A DNA stretch of 9,413 nt, taken from NCBI GenBank assembly GCA_035554115.1, contig DATMIW010000066.1, positions 1 to 9,413 of the forward strand, given 5' to 3'. Source of the stretch: CAXTSE01 sp035554115 (lineage in GTDB: Bacteria; Actinomycetota; Actinomycetes; Actinomycetales; Microbacteriaceae). Made by a program: the position numbers and the translations under genes. Below, piece after piece: positions 1 through 6,279 of the stretch (position 1 is the stretch's first letter; the number at the start of each line of letters is the position of its first letter). The notes under the pieces are model-generated. The model ran no database searches, had not been told where the DNA came from, and saw only the letters and a program-made list of their open reading frames with translations.

Positions 1-229
1 CACTGCGCAAGAGGTCGAAGACCTGCAATTCTTCGGTGGTCGCGAATCCGAAGAGACTCAGCTCGTCTTCTCGCACGATCAGCGCGGTATGCAGGAAAGC
101 CTCGTGACCGAGACGAAGAGTCGAACCGTGGTGCGGAGTAACGTGCGCGGCCAATCCGACGCCGCCCACCTCAACGACCACAACCGTTCCGGAAAGCGAC
201 AGGACCGTGCCGCGCAGGGAGGCGATCAT
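1..229 (-). CDS. ruvA: Holliday junction branch migration protein RuvA, N-terminal part (cut by window edge)
   Basis: RuvA is the DNA-binding subunit of the RuvAB branch-migration complex. It clamps the four-way junction and recruits the RuvB motor. Only 76 codons are inside the window; the rest lies beyond base 1. The visible part is the N-terminal OB-fold domain: it opens MIASLRGTV and carries the family hallmark VREDELSLFGF at residues 52-62, followed by TTEELQVFDLL, the start of the helix-hairpin-helix region. The ATG (227-229) overlaps the ruvC stop codon as ATGA, which implies translational coupling. ruvB would be expected next, outside the window. Expression should follow the ruvC promoter and its SOS box. 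The identification is firm; only the C-terminal part is unseen. Confidence 0.95.
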   Translation of the reverse strand, partial: MIASLRGTVLSLSGTVVVVEVGGVGLAAHVTPHHGSTLRLGHEAFLHTALIVREDELSLFGFATTEELQVFDLLRS

Positions 230-801
230 CGGGCCCGAGCCGTCTTCTTCTCGGCGTTCCGCCAGGCCCGCTGCGCCGGCGTCAGTTCCGCACCAGCTCC
301 CACAGTCGAGCCCGCCACGGCCATCGGGGGACCCCCGCGCCAGGCATGGCAGATTGCTAAGGCCAATGCGTCAGCCGCGTCGGCAGGCCGCGGCACCGCA
401 TCCAACCCGAGCACACGGGCCACCATCGCCCCCACCTGCGCCTTGTCGGCAGCCCCATAACCGGTGATGGCCGCCTTGACCTCACTCGGAGTGTGAAGCC
501 CGACCGCGAGACCGTGCTCGGCACCGAGCGCAAGAGCGATTCCACTCGCCTGGGCAGTGCCCATCACCGTACGCAGATTGTGTTGGGCAAAGACCCGCTC
601 AACGGCCATTGCCGAGGGCCGATGCTCGACAAGAACGGCCCGAATGCCCTGCGAAACTGCCAACAACCGTTCCGCCAAAGGAGCGTCCGGCGGAGTCTGC
701 ACGACGCCTACGTACACCAGAGTCGCCCGGCGATTCGGAGCAACGTCGACAATTCCGATTCCGCACCGTGTCAGACCTGGGTCGATTCCGAGCACGCGCA
801 T
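226..801 (-). CDS. ruvC: Crossover junction endodeoxyribonuclease RuvC
   Basis: RuvC is the Holliday-junction resolvase. It nicks two opposed strands of the junction after RuvAB branch migration in recombinational repair. The 191-residue protein has the usual length plus a short basic tail. The four acidic catalytic residues of the RNase-H-like fold are visible: D7 in GIDPGL, E68 in AVERVF, and D141 and D144 in ADAADALA. The conserved GYGAADK block ends at K120, and CHAWRG follows the last acidic pair, as in other actinobacterial RuvCs. The ATG at 799-801 gives the perfect N-terminus MRVLGIDPG. No SD precedes it; instead a weak TANNNT hexamer lies 6 nt upstream, suggesting a leaderless mRNA. 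The gene is 71 nt downstream of yebC and overlaps ruvA by 4 nt. A LexA box upstream suggests DNA-damage induction. Confidence 0.97.
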   Translation of the reverse strand: MRVLGIDPGLTRCGIGIVDVAPNRRATLVYVGVVQTPPDAPLAERLLAVSQGIRAVLVEHRPSAMAVERVFAQHNLRTVMGTAQASGIALALGAEHGLAVGLHTPSEVKAAITGYGAADKAQVGAMVARVLGLDAVPRPADAADALALAICHAWRGGPPMAVAGSTVGAGAELTPAQRAWRNAEKKTARAR

Positions 802-807
802 GGGATG

Positions 808-813
808 ACGGTA
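808..813 (-). promoter_or_regulatory. Possible -10 element for ruvCA, leaderless
   Basis: On the minus strand the hexamer TACCGT fits TANNNT and ends 6 nt before the ruvC ATG, so transcription would begin at or next to the start codon. There is no good -35 match at 17-18 nt, and the -10 itself is a poor match to TATAAT. It is supported mainly by position, by the missing SD and by the adjacent LexA box, which would cover the -35 position. Confidence 0.4.
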
Positions 814-822
814 TCGTGAGAC

Positions 823-838
823 TCGAACACATGTGCGA
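823..838. promoter_or_regulatory. LexA binding site (actinobacterial SOS box) upstream of ruvC
   Basis: The plus-strand sequence TCGAACACATGTGCGA matches the actinobacterial SOS box TCGAAC-N4-GTTCGA at 11 of 12 defined positions; the only mismatch is G for T in the right half. It is nearly a perfect palindrome centred about 30 nt upstream of the ruvC start codon. With the -10 candidate at 808-813, a 17-nt spacer puts the -35 at 831-836, inside the box, so bound LexA would block RNA polymerase. ruvC is a known LexA target in mycobacteria (recalled). LexA control here is inferred. Confidence 0.82.
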
Positions 839-872
839 ATGACACGCCCTTGCGGAGGGTTTCGATACGCGG

Positions 873-1634
873 CTATTCGTCGGCGTCGAGCTCGGCCTGC
901 ACGTCCGCGGGCACCTCGAAGTTGCTGAAGATGTTCTGCACATCGTCGCTGTCTTCGAGCGCGTCGATCAACTTGAAGACCTTTCGAGCAGTCTCAGCAT
1001 CGACCTCGACCTGCACGCTGGGCACAAATTCCGCCTCCGCAGAGTCGTAGTCGATGCCCGCCTCGACGAGCGCTGTGCGGGCGGCGACCAGATGCGACGG
1101 CTCGGTGATGACCTCGAATCCGCCGCCCTGGTCGGCAACCTCTTCGGCTCCCGCATCCAGAACCGCCATCAGGATGTCGTCTTCCGTAACAGCATCGGTC
1201 TTGGTGATAGAGATAACGCCCTTGCGCGCGAAGTTGTAGGCGACGCTTCCGGGGTCGGCCATCGTGCCGCCGTTACGCGTCATGAGCGTGCGAACTTCAG
1301 CCGCGGCGCGGTTCTTGTTGTCGGTAAGACATTCGATGAGCAGGGCCACACCGTTCGGGCCGTAACCCTCGTACATGATGGTCTGGTAATCGACTGACTC
1401 ACCGCTGAGACCCGCCCCCCGCTTGATCGCGCGGTCGATGTTGTCATTGGGCACCGACGTCTTTTTGGCTTTCTGCACCGCGTCGACGAGGGTCGGGTTG
1501 CCCGACAGGTCGGCGCCGCCCATTTTGGCGGCAACTTCAATGTTCTTGATGAGCTTCGCAAACGATTTGGCACGGCGACTGTCGATGACGGCCTTCTTGT
1601 GCTTCGTCGTCGCCCACTTGGAATGCCCGCTCAC
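873..1634 (-). CDS. yebC: YebC/TACO1 family protein
   Basis: This is a member of the YebC/PmpR/TACO1 family (DUF28). Such proteins were long annotated as transcriptional regulators. More recent work links the family to translation, easing ribosome stalling at proline-rich stretches; its role here is not shown. The 253-residue length is normal. Hallmarks are the N-terminus MSGHSKWATTKHKK, YEGYGPNG at 88-95, DNKNRA at 105-110, DPGSVAYNFARKG at 127-139, and the C-terminal LEDSDDVQNIFSNF at 226-239. The start is GTG (1632-1634), chosen because it gives the exact family N-terminus and has a strong SD. It precedes ruvC by 71 nt, the classical yebC-ruvCAB order, and some readthrough into ruvC is likely. 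It diverges from the plus-strand gene at 1742. Confidence 0.97.
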   Translation of the reverse strand: MSGHSKWATTKHKKAVIDSRRAKSFAKLIKNIEVAAKMGGADLSGNPTLVDAVQKAKKTSVPNDNIDRAIKRGAGLSGESVDYQTIMYEGYGPNGVALLIECLTDNKNRAAAEVRTLMTRNGGTMADPGSVAYNFARKGVISITKTDAVTEDDILMAVLDAGAEEVADQGGGFEVITEPSHLVAARTALVEAGIDYDSAEAEFVPSVQVEVDAETARKVFKLIDALEDSDDVQNIFSNFEVPADVQAELDADE

Positions 1635-1638
1635 GGTG

Positions 1639-1646
1639 CTCCTTCT
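1639..1646 (-). promoter_or_regulatory. Ribosome binding site of yebC
   Basis: On the minus strand AGAAGGAG lies 4 nt before the GTG start, with the AAGGAG core well placed. It decides the GTG at 1632-1634 as the start. It is the clearest Shine-Dalgarno sequence in the window, in contrast to the SD-less starts of ruvC, pdxS, hipB and thrS. Confidence 0.85.
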
Positions 1647-1696
1647 GAAGATCGGTGGTCACGAGCGCGCACTCTGGGCGCATCGAAACCTCGACG

Positions 1697-1702
1697 ATTC
1701 TA
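1697..1702 (-). promoter_or_regulatory. -10 element of the yebC promoter
   Basis: The minus strand reads TAGAAT, five of six matches to TATAAT, in the wider context GTAGAATCG that recurs exactly in front of pdxS. Transcription would start near 1690, giving a leader of about 55 nt that includes the SD. No convincing -35 hexamer is seen at 17-18 nt. Confidence 0.6.
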
Positions 1703-1729
1703 CCCAACCCGCGAGATCCCGATGCCTAA

Positions 1730-1735
1730 TACACT
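1730..1735 (+). promoter_or_regulatory. -10 element for the plus-strand gene at 1742, leaderless
   Basis: TACACT fits the TANNNT pattern of actinobacterial -10 elements and ends 6 nt before the ATG at 1742, so the mRNA would start at the start codon. No SD exists between the hexamer and the ATG, and no clear -35 is seen. It lies back-to-back with the yebC promoter in the same 107-nt gap. Confidence 0.5.
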
Positions 1736-1741
1736 CGCGGA

Positions 1742-2200
1742 ATGCCGTCGCGTTGGTTCCGCATCTCGTTTGTCGAAAATGCGTTTCGTCGTTTCGTCAC
1801 CGAGTCCGACCGCACCCTCGACTCCCCTCGTGCGGCAGAGACTCTGGGACTTGTGCTTGCCTTTTACCGAGAGAAGCGCGCCCAGCACAGCAGCGTGGCC
1901 GACGAAGGGGACGGCCTGCTCTGGCAGTGGGGTCCGGATGCCGATGCGGCCCGATTCACCGTCTCACTGACGCGTCAGCTGATCCGGGAAGACGCCGAGC
2001 CGATTGTCCAGTTCACTGTCGCACTTGCCTACCGCTGGACGCCTGCCCGCCGAGCATTAGGACGTGGTCACGAGTGGTGTTTCGATCCGAAACCGCCCGG
2101 AATAACCGAATTTGAACGTGTCGTGCGTACTTCCGCCGCGTATCGGGCCGTCGCATCCGCGACCCCCACGGAACTCACGATCCGTACCGACACCATCTGA
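1742..2200 (+). CDS. Hypothetical protein, only plus-strand gene
   Basis: This encodes a 152-residue protein that I do not recognise. It has no signal peptide and no membrane segment, so it is probably a soluble cytoplasmic protein. It shows alternating helix- and strand-like stretches: an amphipathic N-terminal region (residues 4-47), a tryptophan-bearing strand LLWQWG at 59-64, RFTVSLTRQL at 71-80, and a second strand pair IVQFTVALAYRW at 88-99. The C-terminal third includes EWCFDPKPPG at 111-120. There is no HTH, nuclease or nucleotide-binding motif that I can see. The ATG at 1742 is favoured because a -10 hexamer lies just upstream; the stop is TGA. It runs convergent to pdxT, with 27 nt between the stops, and divergent from yebC. 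Support for it being real is the clean placement between minus-strand genes, with no overlap, and the promoter-like start. Confidence 0.7.
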   Translation: MPSRWFRISFVENAFRRFVTESDRTLDSPRAAETLGLVLAFYREKRAQHSSVADEGDGLLWQWGPDADAARFTVSLTRQLIREDAEPIVQFTVALAYRWTPARRALGRGHEWCFDPKPPGITEFERVVRTSAAYRAVASATPTELTIRTDTI

Positions 2201-2227
2201 CATGTGGCCACGCCGGGCTTGCGCCAA

Positions 2228-2824
2228 CTACGGCAGCTCGCGCACCCGCTCGAGGAACCTCGCATGAAAACGGTGGTCGTCAGTGACCTCGGGGTGAAAG
2301 GACGTGCCAAGCAAGGCTCCCTGCTCAACGGCGACAACGCGGCCGTCGGGCACTCTCGCAAGAGCCGTCGCGCGCTTCCCCACAACTTCGATCACCGGAG
2401 CGCGGATGAAGACCGCGTGAACAGGCGGCTCTCCGAGCTCGGGAACATCGAGGTCCGTCTCGAACGAGTCATTCTGATTTCCGAAGGCATTGCGACGAAC
2501 TGTCACGTCGAGACCGCCGAGAGTCTGTTGGGCGGGCGACGCATCCAAGAGTCGATCCGCGAGCATGATGAGCCCGGCGCAGGTGCCGTATACGGGCATC
2601 CCGGATGCGATTCGGGCCTTCAACGGTTCGGCCAGATCGAACATACGGGTCAGCTTGTCCATCACGCTGGACTCACCCCCGGGAATGACCAGACCCGCGA
2701 CCTCGTCGAGTTCGCGTTCCCGGCGAACCGGCACCGCATCCGCACCCAACAGAGTGAGCACCCGCAGGTGCTCACGTACATCGCCCTGAAGGGCGAGAAC
2801 TCCGACCCGCGGCTTACCAGCCAC
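2228..2824 (-). CDS. pdxT: PLP synthase glutaminase subunit PdxT
   Basis: PdxT is the class I glutamine amidotransferase of DXP-independent vitamin B6 synthesis. It hydrolyses glutamine and passes ammonia to PdxS. The 198-residue length is normal. The triad is visible: nucleophile C82 in YGTCAG, and H177 and E179 in SFHPEV. PGGESS at 48-53 and RNAFGNQ at 111-117 are further family blocks. The start is GTG (2822-2824), which overlaps the end of pdxS by 11 nt and gives the expected N-terminus with VGVLALQGD at 7-15. No SD is evident, so translation is probably coupled to pdxS. The stop faces the stop of the plus-strand gene. Confidence 0.97.
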   Translation of the reverse strand: MAGKPRVGVLALQGDVREHLRVLTLLGADAVPVRRERELDEVAGLVIPGGESSVMDKLTRMFDLAEPLKARIASGMPVYGTCAGLIMLADRLLDASPAQQTLGGLDVTVRRNAFGNQNDSFETDLDVPELGEPPVHAVFIRAPVIEVVGKRATALARVPDGRVVAVEQGALLGTSFHPEVTDDHRFHARFLERVRELP

Positions 2825-3716
2825 GCGAGGCGAGTCGGTGCGGGGCGGCGAGGTCGCTCACGTTGATGCCCACCATGGCCTCCCCGAGCCCACGCGAGGT
2901 CTCGGCAATCACCGCAGGGTCGTCATAGAACGCTGTGGCCTTGACAATCGCCGATGCGCGCGCCGCCGGGTCTCCCGACTTGAAGATTCCAGAACCGACG
3001 AAAACACCATCCGCCCCGAGCTGCATCATGAGCGCCGCATCGGCCGGTGTCGCGACACCTCCTGCGGTGAACAGCACAACAGGAAGCTTTCCGGTCGCCG
3101 CGATCTCGGCAACGAGCTCATACGGCGCCTGCAATTCTTTTGCGGCCACATAGAGCTCATCTTTGCTTTTCGATTTCAAGGCATTGATCTCGCCGGTGAT
3201 GGTGCGAATGTGCTTGGTGGCTTCTGAGACATCACCCGTGCCTGCCTCACCCTTCGAGCGAATCATGGCCGCTCCCTCGGTGATACGACGCAGCGCTTCG
3301 CCGAGGTTTGTCGCACCACAGACGAAGGGCACCGTGAAGGGCCACTTGTCGATGTGGTTGACGTAGTCAGCCGGGCTCAGGACCTCGGACTCATCGATGT
3401 AGTCGACCCCGAGCTGCTGCAGCACCTGCGCCTCAACGAAGTGGCCGATGCGGGCCTTCGCCATGACGGGGATCGACACCTCGGCAATGATCGAGTCGAT
3501 GAGATCTGGGTCGCTCATGCGCGCGACACCACCCTGTGCGCGAATGTCGGCGGGCACGCGCTCCAGGGCCATAACGGCGATGGCGCCCGCGTCTTCGGCG
3601 ATCCGTGCCTGCTCGGCCGTGACGACATCCATAATGACGCCGCCCTTGAGCATTTCGGCAAGGCCACGCTTGACGCGACTCGTTCCCTGTTCGGTGGAGG
3701 CGGTGGTGTCAGTCAT
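2814..3716 (-). CDS. pdxS: PLP synthase synthase subunit PdxS
   Basis: PdxS makes pyridoxal 5'-phosphate from ribose 5-phosphate, glyceraldehyde 3-phosphate and the ammonia supplied by PdxT. It forms a dodecameric TIM-barrel core decorated by PdxT. The 300-residue sequence is highly conserved. By comparison with the Bacillus enzyme, D30, K87 (first Schiff-base lysine, in VMAKARIGH) and K155 (second lysine, in MIRSKGEAGTG) are all present, and the phosphate-binding loops TAGGVATP (217-224) and FVGSGIFKS (239-247) are intact. The ATG at 3714-3716 has no properly spaced SD; a TAGAAT hexamer lies 7 nt upstream, so the mRNA may be leaderless. It overlaps pdxT by 11 nt, forming a two-gene unit. It lies 38 nt downstream of the HIT gene, so readthrough is also possible. 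Confidence 0.98.
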   Translation of the reverse strand: MTDTTASTEQGTSRVKRGLAEMLKGGVIMDVVTAEQARIAEDAGAIAVMALERVPADIRAQGGVARMSDPDLIDSIIAEVSIPVMAKARIGHFVEAQVLQQLGVDYIDESEVLSPADYVNHIDKWPFTVPFVCGATNLGEALRRITEGAAMIRSKGEAGTGDVSEATKHIRTITGEINALKSKSKDELYVAAKELQAPYELVAEIAATGKLPVVLFTAGGVATPADAALMMQLGADGVFVGSGIFKSGDPAARASAIVKATAFYDDPAVIAETSRGLGEAMVGINVSDLAAPHRLASRGW

Positions 3717-3723
3717 ATCTTCG

Positions 3724-3729
3724 ATTCTA
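3724..3729 (-). promoter_or_regulatory. -10 element of the pdxST promoter, leaderless
   Basis: The minus strand reads TAGAAT inside GTAGAATCG, identical to the yebC -10 context. The hexamer ends 7 nt before the pdxS ATG, so the start site would coincide with the start codon. No -35 match is evident. It gives pdxST a promoter separate from the thrS-HIT unit, in a gap of only 38 nt. Confidence 0.6.
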
Positions 3730-3754
3730 CTTTCGATGGAGGGGGCCGGCTCGC

Positions 3755-4321
3755 TCAGGCGACGGGCCAGGCGGCCGCAATCTCAGCACGCACTTCGCCG
3801 AGGAGGCGGGGAATAGCTTTGGTCTGGGCGATTATCGGGAAGAAGTTCGCGTCAGCAGTCCACCGCGGCACGACGTGTTGATGCAGATGGGCCGCGATGC
3901 CCGCCCCGGCTGTGACGCCTTGGTTCATGCCGATGTTGAAGCCTTCAGCATGGGAGGTCGCTCCCAGAGCGCGCATGGCGGTCTGGGTGAGGCTACCGAC
4001 CTCGGCAACCTCGCCGTCGGTGAGCTCGTCATACATCGCAATGTGTCGGTAGGGAACGACCATGAGATGCCCGCTGTTGTAGGGGTAAAGATTCAGAATC
4101 ACGTACGCCTGCTTGCCGCGATGCACGATGAGAGCCTGCTCGTCAGTCAAAGTAGGCGCGACGCAGAACACGCATCCATCGCCGGATGACGCCGCACCCT
4201 GCTCGATATACACCATGCGATGCGGTGTCCACAGGCGCTGAAAACCGTCCGATACTCCCGCGAAATCGCGGCTGAACTCAGCCGTCGAATCGCCGGCATC
4301 CCGCCCATCGATGCCGGTCAT
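3755..4321 (-). CDS. HIT family protein, Ap4A phosphorylase-like
   Basis: This 188-residue protein belongs to the histidine triad superfamily of nucleotide hydrolases and transferases. The triad is HLHQHVVPRW with H145, H147 and H149, and the upstream block VILNLYPYNSGHLMVVPYRH (74-93) is typical. The segment RLWTPHRMVYIE (29-40) and the C-terminal PRWTADANF (152-160) resemble the mycobacterial enzyme Rv2613c, described as a diadenosine tetraphosphate phosphorylase. Substrate assignment here is by resemblance only. CVFC at 50-53 could be half of a zinc site. Its ATG shares one base with the thrS stop (TAATG), so it is translated behind ThrRS. Aminoacyl-tRNA synthetases make Ap4A as a side product, so the pairing with thrS makes metabolic sense. 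Confidence 0.93.
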   Translation of the reverse strand: MTGIDGRDAGDSTAEFSRDFAGVSDGFQRLWTPHRMVYIEQGAASSGDGCVFCVAPTLTDEQALIVHRGKQAYVILNLYPYNSGHLMVVPYRHIAMYDELTDGEVAEVGSLTQTAMRALGATSHAEGFNIGMNQGVTAGAGIAAHLHQHVVPRWTADANFFPIIAQTKAIPRLLGEVRAEIAAAWPVA

Positions 4322-6279
4322 TAGACCTGCGCCTTCGTATCGATCGCGTCGCGAATGCGTCGTATCGCGTCGTCTATCTCAACCCCGTTGTCTTGTGTCC
4401 CGTCACGGAAACGAAAGCTCACGGTACCCGCCGCGCGATCCTGCTCTCCCGCGATCAGCTGGAACGGCACCTTCGCCTGGGTGTGCGTACGGATCTTCTT
4501 CTGCATTCGCTCCGAACTGGAATCGAGCTCGGCCCGGACCCCAGCCGCCCGCAGGGTATCGATTACACCCCCGAGATATTCGGCGTGCTCGTCCGCAATC
4601 GGGATGCCCACAACTTGCACAGGTGCCAACCAGACCGGGAAGGCCCCCGCATAGTGCTCAAGCAAAATCGCGAAGAAACGCTCGATCGACCCCAGCAGTG
4701 CCCGGTGAATCATCACCGGCTGCTGCTTGGTGCCATCGGATGCCGTGTACTCCAGGTCGAAACGCTCCGGTTGATTGAAATCGAGCTGCACTGTCGACAG
4801 CTGCCACGTGCGTCCGATTGCATCCCGTGCCTGCACTGAAATTTTGGGGCCGTAGAAGGCTGCGCCACCTGGATCCGCGACCAGCTCAAGCCCGGACTCT
4901 TCGCCCACCTGACGCAAGGTTTCTGTCGCGTCGTCCCAGGCCTGATCGGATCCGACCGACTTCTCGGGATTCCGCGTCGAGAGCTCGAGATAGAAGTCGC
5001 TCAATCCGTACCCGCGGAGAGTCTCGAAGACGAACTCGAGCTGCGTGGCGATCTCGGTCTTTACCTGATCCGGCGTCACGTAGATGTGCGCGTCATCCTG
5101 CGTCAGTCCGCGCACCCGGGTGAGACCCGACAGGGTGCCCGACTTCTCGTAGCGGTACACCGTGCCGAACTCGGCCAGTCGTAGAGGAAGCTCGCGGTAG
5201 CTGCGTCCGCGCGAGCGGTAGATCAGATTGTGGAACGGGCAGTTCATCGGCTTGAGGTAGTAGTCCTGCCCCTGCCTCGTGACGTGGCCGTCGGCGTCAA
5301 CCTCTTCATCGAGATGCATCGCCGGGAACATTCCGTCGCGATACCACTGCAGGTGACCGCTGGTCTCAAAAAGACTGCCCTTGGTGATGTGCGGCGAATA
5401 GACCTGCTCGTAGCCGTTGGCGACAAGGCGTTCGCGCATATAGTTCTCGATTTCGGCGCGCACTATTCCGCCCTTGGGGTGAAATACCGCGAGGCCGGAT
5501 CCGATTTCATCGGGGAAGGAGAACAGATCGAGTTCGGAACCGAGCTTGCGGTGATCCCGTTTGGCCGCCTCCTCGAGACGCGTCGTGTAGGCGCGCAACT
5601 CGTCTTTGCTCGGCCAGGCTGTGCCGTAGATGCGCTGCAGCTGCGGATTCTTCTCCGACCCACGCCAGTAGGCTGCGGCGATTCGCATGAGCTGTGCACC
5701 GCTACCAATAGCACCTGTGTTGGGCACATGCGGACCGCGGCATAGGTCTTTCCACACCGTTTCGCCGTCTTTCGACACGTTGTCGTAGATGGTCAGCTCG
5801 GCACCGCCGATTTCGACGTTCTCGCTGTTTTCGGCGGTCTCTGTCGAGGTCCCGCCCTTCAGCCCGATCAACTCGAGCTTGTACGGCTCCGCCGCGAGTT
5901 CGGTTCGCGCCTCATCCTCGGTGACCACCCGGCGAACGAAACGCTGTCCGCTGCGGATGATGCGATCCATCTCTTTGCCGATCACCTTGAGGTCTTCGGG
6001 CGTGAACGGCGTTGCGACATCGAAGTCGTAATAGAAGCCGTCGGTGATGGGCGGGCCGATCCCGAGCTTGGCCTCGGGGTTGATGGTCTGCACCGCCTGC
6101 GCAAGCACATGAGCTGCCGAATGGCGCAGGATCGCGAGGCCGTCTGCCGAATCGATCGTCACGCCCTCAACGGTGTCGGTTTTGCTCACGGTCGAGGCCT
6201 TATCGCGAAGCTCGCCGTTGACGCGGAGGGCGACGACGGCGCGATCGGGGAACAGGTCGAAACCGGTCTGCGCGCTCAT
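4321..6279 (-). CDS. thrS: Threonyl-tRNA synthetase
   Basis: ThrRS is the class II synthetase that charges tRNA-Thr and edits mischarged Ser-tRNA-Thr. It is a 652-residue protein. The editing domain carries HSAAH (H53, H57) and CRGPH (C180, H184). The catalytic core has the zinc ligands C347 in MNCPFH, H398 in DDAHIY and H525 in MIHRALLGS, motif 2 around YRYEKSG (375-381) and motif 3 near SIERF (531-535). The anticodon-binding domain follows from about 550. The N-terminal TGS domain appears shortened: only its second half (ALRVNGELRDKAS onward) is present, and an in-frame TAG four codons upstream rules out a longer start. The ATG overlaps the hipA stop (ATGA), and AGGGGG abuts the ATG too closely to serve as an SD. 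A leaderless promoter may lie just upstream. It is followed by the HIT gene with a 1-nt overlap. Confidence 0.98.
   Translation of the reverse strand: MSAQTGFDLFPDRAVVALRVNGELRDKASTVSKTDTVEGVTIDSADGLAILRHSAAHVLAQAVQTINPEAKLGIGPPITDGFYYDFDVATPFTPEDLKVIGKEMDRIIRSGQRFVRRVVTEDEARTELAAEPYKLELIGLKGGTSTETAENSENVEIGGAELTIYDNVSKDGETVWKDLCRGPHVPNTGAIGSGAQLMRIAAAYWRGSEKNPQLQRIYGTAWPSKDELRAYTTRLEEAAKRDHRKLGSELDLFSFPDEIGSGLAVFHPKGGIVRAEIENYMRERLVANGYEQVYSPHITKGSLFETSGHLQWYRDGMFPAMHLDEEVDADGHVTRQGQDYYLKPMNCPFHNLIYRSRGRSYRELPLRLAEFGTVYRYEKSGTLSGLTRVRGLTQDDAHIYVTPDQVKTEIATQLEFVFETLRGYGLSDFYLELSTRNPEKSVGSDQAWDDATETLRQVGEESGLELVADPGGAAFYGPKISVQARDAIGRTWQLSTVQLDFNQPERFDLEYTASDGTKQQPVMIHRALLGSIERFFAILLEHYAGAFPVWLAPVQVVGIPIADEHAEYLGGVIDTLRAAGVRAELDSSSERMQKKIRTHTQAKVPFQLIAGEQDRAAGTVSFRFRDGTQDNGVEIDDAIRRIRDAIDTKAQV

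Noticed and set aside
839..872. Small hairpin CCCT-N5-AGGG between yebC and ruvC as a terminator
   Set aside because: The stem is only 4 bp and no T-tract follows, so it is not convincing as an intrinsic terminator.
2201..2227. Possible bidirectional terminator between the convergent stops of the plus-strand gene and pdxT
   Set aside because: The 27-nt gap contains only short GC self-complementary bits (TGGCCA) and no stable stem with a T-run on either side.
2637..2652. Second LexA-like site TCGAAC inside pdxT
   Set aside because: The right half (GGGTCA) does not match GTTCGA and the site lies within coding sequence.
4311..4778. Long open frames antisense to thrS and to other genes (for example 89-460, 3354-3881, 5230-5745, 6552-7049, 8504-8989)
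   Set aside because: They are shadow frames of high-G+C coding sequence on the opposite strand. They have low-complexity, arginine- or proline-rich translations, no recognisable motifs, and lie over firmly identified genes.
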